Shown piece after piece: positions 1-12,100 of a DNA stretch of 64,000 bases. This DNA is from Sepiola atlantica (lineage: Eukaryota > Mollusca > Cephalopoda > Sepiida > Sepiolidae). Each line of letters starts with the position of its first letter. The stretch's first letter is position 1. Below the pieces are notes generated by a model. The model was not told the DNA's origin and made no database searches. It saw only the letters and a list, made by a program, of their open reading frames with translations. A program made the translations under genes and the position numbers. The stretch is taken from the NCBI GenBank assembly GCA_963556195.1, contig OY744521.1, forward strand, positions 128,515,288 through 128,579,287. Reading direction: 5' to 3'.

Positions 1-505
1 ATAGAATAATACTAAACCTTATGTCTAGAATCCTTATTCTAATTTTGATGAAAATTCATTACATAATTTTTATTCTAGAAAATGTCTACAATTTAAGGTT
101 TAAGCTTAAGCGGTCTTAAAAAATTGAAATTCAAGGAATCTTTCTTCTAATTACGATGGATCAAATTCAATGCAAACCTGATATATTTTAATTTTCAGAT
201 GGAAAATTGTTCCCATAGTATGCCCCTTAAAAACCCTTTTAAAACTCTCCAAAGACACTGAAATTTGGGGAATACTTATTAATTGATATCTAATACCTAT
301 TGATAAAATTTACAAATGGGTTTTCACCCCCTTTTTACTCCCTTTGCATAAAACTAAATTAAACTAGATATAGCCCATATAACCCACCCTTATGCCTAGC
401 ATGTATTCCAAAATTCATAATGATCGGTTAATTAGTTTAGGAGTGAATAATGTACAAACAAATATATAAACATATAAATATACCTAAATTTATAAAGATA
501 GAGAC
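1..505 (+). repeat. AT-rich dispersed repeat, copy 1
   Basis: This stretch is about 500 bp of AT-rich DNA that recurs at 40467-41005 in the same orientation and at 42480-43055 inverted. Shared landmarks are a block reading ACTAAACCTTAT near the start and ATGATCGGTTAATTAGTTTA near the end. No coding capacity is visible. A terminal block reading 'GATCGG... GTTTAGGAG' is common in non-coding ends of animal retrotransposons, but I cannot assign a family. The window starts inside or at the edge of the repeat. Confidence 0.7.
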
Positions 506-894
506 TAGCTTTCTACTCTCCTATCTAAAAAATATCCCGGTCCATAAACTGCATAAGCACCAAAGTTTTGATAAGCAAAATCTCTCGCATGTGTTAACTA
601 GATGACAAGTGAAACAAAGAAGAAATAAGGTAGTAAGCTTAGTATTGCAGAGACAGACAGATGCAAAATCTACAGTAGACACATTCATTCGCTTTATTTC
701 TCTGTTCTGGGATTTGGGAGAAGACGTATAAAATCAAAAGAAATCGGTAAAAGTATCATAGGGTCTGTGTTTCTTTTTTTTTTACTATTGCCTCACCACT
801 TATTAAGGCTAAGATCCACTCGAGGATAAGTGTTAATGAGATGGAATAATTATCAGCAAGAAGATGAGGAACACTATGGGAGTACTAATATTGA

Positions 895-1110
895 TCAATG
901 GTATGAACTGCATTTGATTACTAATAAGGTTGTTTTTGTTAAGAATTTGCTGACATTGGATTTGAAGATGAACAAGTTGTAATCAGCAGGGAAGCAGTTC
1001 TGTAATAATGTGTTCCACAGGCGGGAAGCCCTTGCAAAGAAGCTCTGTCCATAGAAGTTCCGTCTGATGCTAGGCACATGGAGGAAAAAAGGAAAGTCTT
1101 CTCTTTTCAA
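895..1110 (-). pseudogene. LINE reverse transcriptase C-terminal fragment (Jockey/CR1-like, subfamily 2)
   Basis: The minus-strand frame encodes about 70 residues typical of the extreme C-terminus of a non-LTR retrotransposon ORF2: a short 'VPSIRRNFYGQSFF' stretch, then the landmark 'RLWNTLL' and a terminal 'FKSNVSKFL'. Related copies in this window lie at 26580-26998, 44130-44565 and 44935-45480. There is no reverse transcriptase core, so this is a 5'-truncated dead copy. The reading frame is fairly intact, suggesting moderate age. The clade name is inferred from resemblance; the LINE origin is much surer than the clade. Confidence 0.7.
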
Positions 1111-1504
1111 TCAACAATTTCTATCTAGGAGAAACAACCCCAGTAAGCAACACCCACAAAGAGACGTCAGGCCAGATAATGCACTACAAAGACCTGACTA
1201 TATAACCGACTTAACCCAAATACTCTTATTCTTCGATATAAAAAAAGGCGGGAACACTTCTTGAAATTTCAGAACTCTTTAGTTGAGCCCAAACATTTTT
1301 ATATGAAGCTCTGTCTGTCGGTCTGTCATGCTTAAGTTGGAAATAGAAATACATGTTAAGAATATATGTTCTCGTTAATTAAAACAGAAACAATAAATCC
1401 AACTGAAGATGTATTGAACAGTGGGTGGGTGGTTTAAATGAAGGATTAAAATTTAAAGAATTACTTTTTTTAAGCGATACAAAATAAAAAATGCCGAAAC
1501 ATTC

Positions 1505-2235
1505 ACAGGTAACATGAATTGGAACAAATGCATGGAATACATTGCTAAGGCTGCTGCAAGGAAGTTGGGCTCCCTCTACCGAGCTAGAAAACTTCTCACA
1601 CCTTCCAGTATCCTATATCTCACACCTTCCAGTATCCTATATCTCACACCTTCCAGTATCCTATATCTCACACCTTCCAGTATCCTATATCTCACACCTT
1701 TCAGTATCCTATATCTCTACAAAGCCATCATTATTCCATGTGTGGAGTATTGTTGCTATATCTAGGCCGTTGCATCAACCACTAGTATCTCCTTCTTGAA
1801 CAGGGTGCAAAAAAGAGTCTCTAACCTAATAGGTTGCACACTGTCTACCAAACTCAAGTCCCTGTCCCATCACTGCAATGCTGCATCTCTGTGCTTGTTT
1901 TACAAGTACCTAACAGAATGTTCTCGATGAACTTAGTGCACTTGCACCCCCTCAACTTAAATACCCGCAACAAACCTGACAATCAGCAGTGTTCCACCCC
2001 TTCACTGTAGAGGTACCCAGATATCGGAAAACTTTCTACTCGAACCGCTTGCCTTTGGAATTTCCTCTCTGCTTCCTGTTTCCCCGACTGTACTAACATG
2101 CACAAAATAAATGTAATGTGAACAAACATCTCGCTGCAAAACTCACCACTTATGGCCAGATTTATAGGGAGGCATACTATTTCATAGTAATTCTTTACGT
2201 CTTAGTGGCAATATGCCTTGTTTGAAGTAAAATTA
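1505..2235 (+). pseudogene. LINE ORF2 3' fragment (Jockey/CR1-like, subfamily 1)
   Basis: Translation starts with 'NWNKCMEYIAKAAARKLG' and 'LYRARKLLT', continues with 'VQKRVSNLIG' and 'SLCLFYKYL', and decays into stops. The same order appears in the better copy at 48175-49085, so this is the C-terminal thumb/tail region of the same non-LTR family, on the plus strand. The 3' end carries the family signature 'CTTAGTGGCAATATGCCTTG'. The copy is broken by a frameshift near 1765 and contains an in-frame expansion of a 24-bp repeat (1597-1716) absent from other copies here. Confidence 0.8.
1597..1716 (+). repeat. 24-bp tandem repeat, five units, inside the LINE
   Basis: Five head-to-tail units of 24 bp beginning CACACCTTCCAGTATCC. 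The period is divisible by three, so each unit adds eight residues (TPSSILYL) to the LINE frame. Only the last unit differs clearly (CTTTCAG in place of CTTCCAG). In the paralogous copy at 48490-48530 the equivalent segment is single, so the expansion happened in this copy. Confidence 0.9.
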
Positions 2236-4030
2236 AAAAACTTGAAAAATTCCATCATCCCCATCTAAAACGCCAAAGACAACTCATACTTCCTTTGGAT
2301 TCTCAAATTGAGTGGGTTTTTTTTGTGAAAAAAGAAGCCATTTACCCTTTTAATCAATCTATCATCATTTCTGGTTTCAAAGTTTGAGTTGAAACACATC
2401 AATATACTATTATTTTATTCATTAAATTTTTATTTTTCATTTCAACATCTATATATCTAAAACGCTGATGATGTTGTTTGTTATCTCGCTTGTTTGCTTG
2501 TCACTGTTCACACTTCATCCGTACATGAATTTTTTAGATGGTGGGAGGAAGGACGAATGATAAGAGAAGTGGTGAGAGGAGTGAAATGATTAAATTATTA
2601 AGAGAGAAAGAGAGAGAGGGGAGAGGACATAGAGAGGGGAGAAAGAGTATCTATTATGATATCACAATGTATTTTGACTTTGTGATGTCAAAAGAGGGAG
2701 ACGGCTATTATGACATCACAATGTATTCTGACTTTATGAAATTCTTTGACTTTGTAATCCTTATAAAAACAGGATTATCAACCAATGTCAAAGTTAAGAA
2801 ATTATATATTTATTAATATATAGAACCACTAGTAACCCAACTTTCTAGGAATTTTTATACGTTTAGGTTTTGTATCTGGCGTAACAGATTTTTTATGTAA
2901 AAAGTTCTGTTTGAATGACTGACCATATATGGGGAAATAAGATACTTGTTGGACAGTAATTCATTCAAGTGTTCTCTTCCCACCTTCTTTTCCATGAACC
3001 ATATCACACTATATGGTGATAGGATAGAATACAGAGAAAAGTAGATTCATGCCTTTTTCTTGAGGGTATTAGTATAAGGCAAGTATTTACAGGCTTAGTT
3101 GAAAATTAAACTGATGCTAATTTCCCAAAGTCATCTGTTCTGTGAAAACACCTCCCTTATTTCAGTGACCAATCCACTCTGTGAAGCCATTCAAGACCAA
3201 CCAGTACCCCAATTTCACTTCATACCAATCAAGTGTGAGAATCAGTATCCCAACGCAGACCAATCCATCATGAGCATCTCAATCCACCACCACCACCACA
3301 TTACACCCTAGGCGAATCGATTAGTAGCACCACACCACTCACAGACCAATTAGTATCAACAATTCAGCAGTTAACAGCATGACATAAATGTGTTAACGTT
3401 TGATTAATATGAATTTCCCTTGGGTGACTCTAATAAACACTAGCATCTGATTATGTGAGTAAGGCCGTGTCCCAGATGACCAGTTGAAGAACTGAATCAA
3501 TCAGTCATTATTTGACTGATGTTCTCTTGGAGAAACATGGTGCCAATATTGGTCGAATATTAAAAGAGAATCACAAGACTATTTAGGAAATGAATTGAGC
3601 AACTTTTCACTTGACTCCCTTTTAATTTTAAACCACAAAAATCATGTTGGTTTGAAGAACAAAAAGATGGTTGTTAGACCAAAAGAAAAGAAATGAAAGA
3701 GAGTGAATGGGAAGGTATGGGGTGGGTAGTATGGTGCCGAGGGGCGGGAGATAAAGATAAGCACCAGATAAGTAAAAGTTAATGAGACAACACAGCATTG
3801 ACTGTTAACTAAATAGAGATTTATAGCAATATCGAACCCATTTGTTCTAATACTAATATAAACAGCTATACAACATAAGAAGGTTTGGCTAAGAGAAAAG
3901 TGTAGTATCTATTCTGATACTACATGTTCATCTTTACTGTCCTCAGTCAGAGAAGGAATAGTTCTTCTAAACTGGGGCAATTTTTATCTGTGCCCCAATC
4001 CCGAGTGCCTCTTTTTAGGTAACTGGACTT
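2236..4030. other. No gene recognised
   Basis: Unassigned AT-rich DNA. Two things can be seen. A purine-rich patch near 2570-2650 is followed by an imperfect duplication of about 55 bp (around 2649-2695 and 2704-2745) built on 'TATTATGAYATCACAATG'. Around 3170-3360 there are irregularly repeated 'GACCAATY' blocks without a fixed period. No open frame here resembles a known protein. Confidence 0.5.
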
Positions 4031-4034
4031 TTCC

Positions 4035-4320
4035 CTCACTAAAAACCGATCTTGTGTCTGACTCTGTCCTCGTGGGGAGGCAAGTCATTCATTCATTTCG
4101 TATAGATCAAATGGTTCTATTGTTGGCATTGATTTTCCGAGATATCTTTCTAGTTAGAATTCTTTCTAGAAAGACATCGGGTACTTACAGGAGGGACCAT
4201 GTGAAGGTTGCCAACATCCTAAATGAAAATGTTTCTGTGAAATGAACTGGATTCGAACTTGGCACACCTAGGTTGTGAGTCCGTGTCGTTAACCACTTAG
4301 CCACTATCACCTCCCAGGGA
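4035..4320 (-). mobile_element. tRNA-headed SINE, copy 1
   Basis: Read on the minus strand, the element begins near 4315 with a tRNA-like head: an A-box-like TGGCTAAGTGGTTAACG and, about 40 bp on, a B-box-like AGTTCGAATCC. Both are internal Pol III promoter boxes in the right order and spacing. The body then runs to about 4035. A diverged second copy lies at 20130-20435 in the same orientation and shares the body block containing AGGGACCAYATGAAGGTTGC on the plus strand. The head is not a good cloverleaf, so this is a SINE and not a tRNA gene. Confidence 0.7.
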
Positions 4321-4689
4321 CGCAAGTAAATAGGGACATAAAGCTTATTTTCCCCTCCAAAAATGATGATCGCTTCACATAGAACTTGACTTGTTGTGTC
4401 ATAAAGAATCCTTATTTAGAATGAGAATTTGATAATTAAAGATTGCTGAACAAAAAAAGCCTTTCTCTTTTTATATCCTTGTGCAGAGTCAGGTTTCACA
4501 TTCTTTTCACCCGACTTCCCATTTCTGGGGTAGTGAGTCAGAGTTGGGTGTCAGGAGTCGGCAATTTTTTAAAGAGTCAAGTGTTTTAAAACCAGTACCA
4601 GAGTCATATTTTTTCCAGTCAACTCTCCCACTTTTGGTATTTAGAATATAACAGGGATTCCTTAAATACCCCCAACAATTAGTTATTAA

Positions 4690-5655
4690 TAAACCTTGTA
4701 CAAGTATACTGTGGACAAAGTATATCTGGATGGCAGAGCTATTGAAGTTGTTGAGAAGTTTTGTTACCTTGGTAATACCCTTGGAGAACAGGGTGGAGCT
4801 TGTGCTAGTGTGATTGCAAGAGTTAGGAGTAAATGGAGTAAGTTCAGAGAACTTCTGACATTACTAACAAGCAGAGCGTTACCATTGTCGATCAAGGGAA
4901 GAGTCTATCAGGCATGTGTACACAGTGTGATGGTGTATGTAAGTGAAACCTGGCCAGTAAGGGTTGAGAACATGCGTTGCATGAAGAGAAATGATATGAG
5001 AATGATATAATGGATGTGTAATGTGAGATTTAAAGACAGGCTTAGATCTAATGAGCTCAGAGGAAGATTAAATCTGGACCGTATAGGGAGATGCATACAG
5101 AACAGGAGACTTTGATGGTATGGCTACGTTAAAAGAATGGACGAGAGTCCTTGGGTTAGAGTTTATGTAGAACAGTTGAGGCAGAAGGTCCATTTCACAG
5201 GGGAATGCCAAGGAAAACATGGGAAGAAGTGATAAAAATATATTTGAGAGAAAGCGGAATAAATAAAGACCTGGTCAGAGATAGGTTAGTTTGGAAGTCA
5301 ATTTCTTAAAGCTGCCCAACATATGTGTTGTGGTGGGATACATGACTCCCCCTCAAGGCTGATAAGTGTACTAGTCAGTAGTATATATATACTACGAACA
5401 GTAGTATGTATAGTGGACTGTATTCGACTGTATTAGGTTAATCCTATTGGATTACCGGTAGTATTATTGTTTTGTACAAGATATACGTTGAAATAAACCA
5501 TCCTCTTTTAAAGACCTTACACTCTGGTTATTTTTGTTATTATAACTTCTAACCAAGTTATATCAGCATGCAAAACAGATGTTAAAACGTTAAATGGATG
5601 ATGATGATGATGGTGGTGGTGGTGGTGATGATGATGATGATGATGATGATCCACC
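4690..5655 (+). pseudogene. RTE-like LINE 3' fragment, interrupted by an LTR insert
   Basis: The translation carries RTE-type ORF2 tail landmarks in order: 'VEKFCYLGNTLGEQGG', 'VIARVRSKWSKFRELL', 'GRVYQACVHSVMVY', 'SETWPVR', then 'RNDMRMI' and, past several stops, 'RLRSNELRGRL'. The 3' end runs into a (GAT)n/(GGT)n tract at about 5597-5650, as expected for RTE elements ending in short tandem repeats. The fragment is split by about 235 bp of unrelated LTR-like sequence at 5326-5560; the flanking LINE sequence resumes with TCAGCATGCAAAACAG. Sister copies lie at 18540-19435, 25960-26565 and 26999-27345. It lacks the catalytic reverse transcriptase domain. Confidence 0.82.
5326..5560 (+). mobile_element. 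Solo-LTR-like insertion in the RTE copy
   Basis: About 235 bp interrupt the RTE fragment at a place where sister copies are continuous (CCAACATATG followed by CAGTATGC). The insert begins TGTTGTGGTGGGATAC, contains a TATA-like run near 5383 and an AATAAA signal near 5491, and ends in T-rich sequence. This composition and length suit a solo LTR of a Ty3/Gypsy-type element. The right end and the target-site duplication are not clean, so the family is a guess; the insertion itself is well supported by the paralogues. Confidence 0.5.
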
Positions 5656-7675
5656 AATTATAAGTACTCTGTAAGGGTGTCACAGTAATGGGATTCAGCT
5701 TTTCTTTCCAATTGTTAAATTAAATAGAAGCTGTCAGTAGTTATCTCTCCTTTATGTGTCAGTAGTTATCTCCCCTTTAAATTTTTCATAGAAATGAACA
5801 ACATATAAAATGTACTGAGCAGTGCAGTTGTTGTTATTGTTGTTCATTTATGAAGACACGTTTGCAAAATAGAAATGTCTGCAGTAGCAATGATAAGAAG
5901 GACATGTCTGCTAATAAACTTCTATGAAAGAAGCCGAATGAGAAATTATGTTAATATTTGATTGGGTCGCCATGAATATCAGGAAGGGGATGATTCGGTT
6001 TGGTTTCAGAGCAAAGACAACAAAGTGAAAAATACATTGAGAGATGGGAGAGACAGGTATGGTGGGCGCACACAAATGAACAGATGATTATTCTGATAAC
6101 CATTTTTTTTTAATAAAAACCTGCCATGCAACAGAAACCATTAAAAAAAACACAGGCGTGCCCATTGTTATTAAAACGATGTACTTTCATAAAATATCTT
6201 TTTTTTCTTTATTTCAATAGAATTTGTAAAAGATTTATTTCAGAAATCGTAAAGTTCTACATAATATCTACATTAATATTAATATATATTAGTAATGAGA
6301 CGATTCCAATATTTTTCCAGATTCCGATACAATTACAGATTCTGTTCTAAATTCGTGATTCCAATAAAATTATCCATTCCGATTTTTTTAAACCTCTAAA
6401 TATTTAGTTATAGAGTTGTTGACTTTATTATTATTTTTTTTGGATTACCGTAAAACCCATGTAATATATGCATAGATTTTCTCAAACGTAAAAAATACAC
6501 TTGGGGGTCTATAGATTTTAGTTTTACATGTAGTTTAAAATCAATAAATATTTATCATTTTATCATTAGTACCAGGAATGGAAAATAAGTTTTCAACAAA
6601 ACAAAGGAAGAAAAAAACAATTAAAAAAATCGTTTTGGCATCGAAAATAAGCACAATTTTTTTCCGATTCCGATACCGATTCCTATATCCCAGAAAGTTC
6701 TGATTTTTCTGATTCCCGATTCCAACTCCGATTAATCATCTCAACACTAATATATATGAATGTTAATAAATTTCTAATAAAACTAGACATACAACCAGAG
6801 CGTGTATATAAGAAAGAGTAAGAAATGGTTTCTGAGGGAGGGGTTTTTTTTTTGTTTATAGTTGTAACGGAAGCAATGGTGGTGCTGGTGGTCCCGTAGT
6901 TACTGGTGGCAACTGTGTGCTCAGCAAGTTTCGGTTGGGGCTTCTGCATCACTTTCATTAACACTCTTGGGATTTGTTCTTAATTCAGCTATAGGTGAAA
7001 TAGTAGGTTAGACTATACTCTCAAGCCGTGGTAGGGAAACTAGTCTAGAAGAAGGAAAACTCCAAAATAACGCCAGTCCTTTTCTTTTTATCCATTTCTT
7101 CTAGTCGTCCTTGCCACGGGATTTAAACTATAATAGAAAAAGAGATGGTGGTATCCGTTTCCATTATAATCAAAGTTTGGCTGCGACAGAAGGTCCATCT
7201 GACTCCATACATGAAATAAATAGACGAAATTGAAAATTAATGGAAACACCTTTTATTTTGGGTTATGCTAAAAAAGAATTAAAAACAGCTAAAAGTCAAT
7301 CTTTACAAAATGGGCATCACCCATCTTTGTAGATTTTATCATGTTGCTGGCAAGTTTGAAAGCCAACGACAAAAAATCCTGCTAGTACAATCTCGAAACT
7401 CCAATTGATTAGGAGGGGAAAACCAGAGTTCATAGGCACTGAAAGAAATAGTTCAACGACCTGTATTCTTACGTCAAGAGATCTGATTGGCCGATGGGCC
7501 AATCACTCAGTGGTAAACCTGTCTATCTACATCAAGAGAATAGTACATCAAAATAGGTGACTGCTACAAAACTATGATAAATATGGTGAGTGATTGCGCA
7601 ACTATTGCTTCACTATAAACTTCTCGTCACATAAGAAAAGAGGTGGTAACTCTTTCCCCATTCAACAGACGTAAT
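5656..7675. other. No gene recognised
   Basis: Unassigned AT-rich DNA. A 24-bp step duplication of TGTCAGTAGTTATCTC occurs at about 5732-5780; the GTTATCTCCCTT-type motif also appears near 38815 and (as GTTACCTCCCTT) near 61078. I associate this motif from memory with mollusc repeat ends. No homology-bearing frame was recognised. Confidence 0.5.
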
Positions 7676-7679
7676 GTAT

Positions 7680-7880
7680 TCATATCTGCTTAAAAGAAAA
7701 AGACCCTCCATTTTGTGTTGATTGTCATGCTCCATTGACAACAGAACATAAAATGGTGAAATATATTAGTTTCAATGAAATCCGTTTTAGATATTACCAG
7801 GTAAGTAACCTGAAGAACCTTTTTCAGAATGACAATTTTTGGATTCCTGAAGGAAATAAGATTATACAAAAATAGGTACT
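7680..7880 (+). pseudogene. I-like LINE C-terminal fragment
   Basis: The plus-strand translation reads approximately 'LICLKEKDPPFCVDCHAP', then 'TEHKMVKYISFNEIRF'. It matches, residue by residue over much of its length, the C-terminus at about 53310-53440 ('SYLLKGEDPPFHVDCHA', 'MEHILVKCIDFNRISF'). That is the Cys/His-containing tail following the RNase H domain in I/R1/Jockey-type LINEs. It is a short dead piece with no catalytic domain. Confidence 0.7.
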
Positions 7881-10200
7881 GTTGTGTCATGGCATCTAGA
7901 GATTTGCATGCATGACTTAGTCGTGATGTAAGCAGTTCTGACTGCAAATGGAGAAAGCCGAATCGAAATTAACAAAGCTCTCCCCCCTCCCCATGTTAAG
8001 AATGGATTTCTAAATTTGAAGGGTATCATAAAACAATTATAAATACAAGTTAAACACAACAGTTTCTTTCATTACATTTATTCTTGAAAAAAAAAACAAT
8101 GAATATCAATAACCACTTATGGTGTATTCAGTTCGTTCGGCAAAGTTCATCAGTCTCGGAAGTGTTCAGTGAAACTCGTTGTTGATGACGTAAGTACTGA
8201 TATTTTCTTGGATGCCGATTAAGCAATTGTACCCGAAAATATATAAATTTTCGCTTTCAACAAATAATGTTAAGAAAGTCGTGGTTTTCTGCCAAACAGT
8301 ATGATTACAAATAATTATTATTCTATTTTTACTTTTTGGTCAGTATTTTTGGTTAAATGACCCACTGAGGTGTTGATGTGCCATAAAGCAAACCAGATTA
8401 ATCAATCAAAATCAATTTTCATAAACATTTGAAAGCAAAAATTATTTTTGTTGAATGGAAATTGCAATATTTGAGATATTGCTGTCTAATATCTTTGCCT
8501 GCAAACTATTTTTTGTAATTGAATACTATTTTTCCATGAAAATGGAATTCAAACCCATTTTAAAATTCGATGAAAATTCATTGAAATTTAATAAAAATTT
8601 AAAAAAACAACCTTCACATAACACCGATGACTGAATTTATTAAAATGTTTGTTTGATAATAAACAATGATTTGATGCCATTCATTGATACAGCAGGACAC
8701 TTTGGTTATCCTGAATTGGCTTCATACTCACCCAGCCAGAACACCCCAGATGTTTTATCTGCACAGTTATCTCAAATCCCTTGATTATTGATGAATTGAA
8801 GATGACCATCATAGCCTCAATCAGGGAAGTGCAAAGAGAGGAGTATGTCAGAGGTATTGACAATTTTGCACATTGTATCCAGGTGTGTGTTTTATTGAAT
8901 GACGATAAAACAAAAACTGTTGGACAGTCATGACCGAAACTTGGTGGACAAGTCAGGCATAGACTGAAAGTTTATTTGTACTAAATATTGTTTGATTGAT
9001 GAAAGGATTGTGAATTTTATTAACGATTTGATGGGTGACATTTTCTAGGGGAGGTGGGTCACCCTATATTATTTCATTAATAAATGGAGATGATTATAAC
9101 ATGTATAGATACTTGGGCAGGAATAGTTTTACTGTTCTTGACTGGTTCCCATAAATATCTTGCTGTGACAAATATTTGCAATTTCATGTCCATTTAGCTA
9201 CATGTACTATAAAATGGAGAATCATTTTTTACATCTCTTATGTGTAATTTTAATTTTAATAATTGTCCATACATAAACAATGACAACCATCATCTCACCG
9301 ATGAAAGATATGTAGTTGCGCTTGAGGTCAGATATGATTTTGCCCAACACTATACAAACCATTCCATCTGCTACAACCACATTTTATAGAGACAAACCGA
9401 AGATAGATCTCTGATGCAGCAATGATTAAGTGTTGCATAAAGTCCAGTCTACCCTACATAGGTTGATGAAGAAGAAGTGGATTCATACTTTTTCTAAGAG
9501 CATTTGTGTGGATACTTTAATAGCTCAGATGCACCGAATGCCACTAAATACCGCATGCCATACACTTAGTCTATACTGATAAGAAGTATGCCACCATGTA
9601 GTACATAGAACTGAAGCAGGATACTGTTTGTACCCTGATTCCCATGGGACACCAAAGGGAATCTACAGAAAGCCAAAGGGTAACCAGCCTTTAATTGACT
9701 TAAAGTTCCATGCACAGAATCAAGGACCAAGGACCAAGGGCTACAAGTCTTCAATGAACAGGATTTTCAATGAACACCGCCTCCAACAAACACCGGTTAT
9801 CACAATGAGGTGCAAAGTTACAACAAAGACTGACTAAAACTGGATGGCAAGCTAGTTGTCGCTGAACTAAATGACCGAATCAGCGATATATGCCCGAGTC
9901 CAAAATGCGATTGATTGGTCAACAAAACGAACCATTTACGTGTGGATAACTTTGTTATCCCAAATGTCTGTTTACAACGGCTTGTTTGGGATGCTCACTG
10001 TTCCCTTACCCCTGCAGACACAGCGCATAAGTTGCTTATGCTCCGACTGGCATTGGTGAATGTTATCACCGGGTGCAGTGAGTAATTCATGTTTCTTATC
10101 AGCTCCACTTCACACCAAGGCTGTGCATGCTTCTTTACTGGTGATACCAGATCAGGCTGCCCTGTGGCTCCCTGAGACGAAATTCACCTACATTGACGTT
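7881..10200. other. No gene recognised
   Basis: Mostly unassigned. A diverged single unit of the 127-bp repeat family lies at 8330-8440. A block near 8998-9035 (AAGGATTGTGAATTTTATTAACG) has a close relative at about 57515-57545, so both belong to some undescribed dispersed repeat. The plus-strand open frame at 9628-9837 shows no recognised motif. Confidence 0.4.
8330..8440 (+). repeat. Diverged monomer related to the 127-bp array
   Basis: This segment shares, in order, TTAAATGACCCA, then GTTGATGTGCCATAAAGCAAA, with the 127-bp unit repeated at 10304-11035 (TTAAATAACCCA, then GTTGATATGCCGTAAAACAAA). It is a solitary, older copy, showing that the array unit derives from a dispersed repeat and was not invented locally. 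Confidence 0.6.
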
Positions 10201-10303
10201 TTTTTTTTTTTTTTTTTTTTTTGTAAAACTTAATTATGTTCTACAAAACCAAAAACAAAATCCCCTCTCCCTTTCTCCCTCCCCTTTTTTATTTTATTTT
10301 TAG

Positions 10304-11035
10304 AACTTGAAGCATAAATCTTTTACTATAATGACCAGATTCGGCATTAAATAACCCAAAAAGGGTTGATATGCCGTAAAACAAAACTACCAAACCAAAA
10401 ACGATGATTAAACATTTGAAGATATAAAGAACTTGAAGCATAAAAACTTTTACTATAATGACCAGATTCGGCATTAAATAACCCAAAAAGGGTTGATATG
10501 CCGTAAAACAAAACTACCAAACCAAAAACGATGATTAAACATTTGAAGATATAAAGAACTTGAAGCATAAAAACTTTTACTATAATGACCAGATTCGGCA
10601 TTAAATAACCCAAAAAGGGTTGATATGCCGTAAAACAAAACTACCAAACCAAAAACGATGATTAAACATTTGAAGATATAAAGAACTTGAAGCATAAAAA
10701 CTTTTACTATAATGACCAGATTCGGCATTAAATAACCCAAAAAGGGTTGATATGCCGTAAAACAAAACTACCAAACCAAAAACGATGATTAAACATTTGA
10801 AGATATAAAGAACTTGAAGCATAAAAACTTTTACTATAATGACCAGATTCGGCATTAAATAACCCAAAAAGGGTTGATATGCCGTAAAACAAAACTACCA
10901 AACCAAAAACGATGATTAAACATTTGAAGATATAAAGAACTTGAAGCATAAAAACTTTTACTATAATGACCAGATTCGGCATTAAATAACCCAAAAAGGG
11001 TTGATATGCCGTAAAACAAAACTACCAAACCAAAC
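10304..11035 (+). repeat. 127-bp minisatellite-like tandem array, about 5.8 units
   Basis: Units start at 10304, 10430, 10557, 10684, 10811 and 10938; all steps are 127 bp except the first (126), and the last unit is cut at about 11035. Units 2 to 6 look identical by eye. Each contains an imperfect hairpin: CGGCAT and AACCC pair with GGGTT and ATGCCG around an AAAAA loop. The array is preceded by a 23-bp T run near 10200. Overlapping minus-strand open frames of 88 residues arise from the periodicity (127 is not a multiple of three) and are not genes. Confidence 0.92.
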
Positions 11036-11569
11036 CATGCTTCTTTAGTTATGTGCGTATGTGTTGGGGAGGGGTGTTATTCAAAACAGCATGCTCATTA
11101 GGATTGTCACTAGTATTAATATTTCGATACATCTTTTAAAACAATGTTATTTATATATTTGATACCGAAGTTATATAAAATTATGATGCTTTAAATTGTC
11201 TTCCACTTGCTGTTTTTCTCTCTTTCTTTTTCTTGCATGTGTTATACTTGGCTTCTGGTTCCCGATCCAATCATTTGATCTCTCTTCTATATATCCTGAC
11301 CGGATTTTGACATCGCTGTTGCATTGTGTTCATCTAACTTCCCAACCCAGCTCTTTTGTTTTCTGTTTGGCGACATGCAACTTATGTGGCCCACTTACCA
11401 GGACTTTCTTTTTGTTATTGAAATCGAAATTAGTATCAACTATCTTTTTTTTATATTAAGGTAAAAAAGTTGTCTCTACTTACTATCAGATTCTTCCCTT
11501 TATAATTTGGAAAGATGTTTTGAATGGTTTATAATATATTTACTTATATAAATTTATTGTAATGGAATC

Positions 11570-12100
11570 TGTAATGGAAGGCAATATGGACTACGAGTTG
11601 CAATGTTGGATAGGAAAAACCTCAGCAGCATTTAACCAGCTCTGCATGATCTGAAAAAACAAAAAATTCACTCTTAGATCTAAATGAAGATTTTATAACA
11701 GCAACGTTTTGTCCATACTGCTATATGGAAGTGAAACTTGGCATCTCAAAATCAGTCAAGAGAGGAAATTAGACACGTTTGATTCCAAATGTCTTAGAAA
11801 GATTCTAGGGATCAAATGGAGCGATCAAATTACCAACCAAGAAGTCAGAGACCGCACTAACCAATAGGTGGTATCATCAATAATCTGCAAACGACGTCTA
11901 GGCTGGCTCGGACATATCCTAAGATTGGCCCCAGAGAGATTTGCTAACCAAGTGTTTCAGTGGAACCCTGACGGAAAAAAAAGTATAGGAAGATCAAAAA
12001 TGAACTGGATTTGGCTTCAGACCGAAAACGATAGTTTACTTTTACTGCCTCATGCGTCGAAAGGACGCCGAAGCGCCTAAATCTAAGTCTAATCTGTAAT
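11570..12100 (+). pseudogene. LINE ORF2 C-terminal remnant (RTE-like)
   Basis: Across frameshifts the plus strand encodes landmarks of a LINE tail: 'LLYGSETWHL', then 'LDTFDSKCLRKILGI', 'QITNQEVRDRT', and 'RRLGWLGHILRLAPERFANQ' with 'GRSKMNWIWLQ'. This order (YGSETW, then CLRKILGI, then RLGWLGHILR) is typical of RTE/R2-like elements. It differs from the other RTE copies in this window, so it is a separate family. The piece is 5'-truncated and dead. Confidence 0.75.

Noticed and set aside
10289..10994. Five overlapping 88-residue frames, and the idea of a CRISPR-like array
   Set aside because: They arise from a 127-bp period without spacers in a eukaryotic context; the whole unit repeats, so there are no repeat-spacer units.
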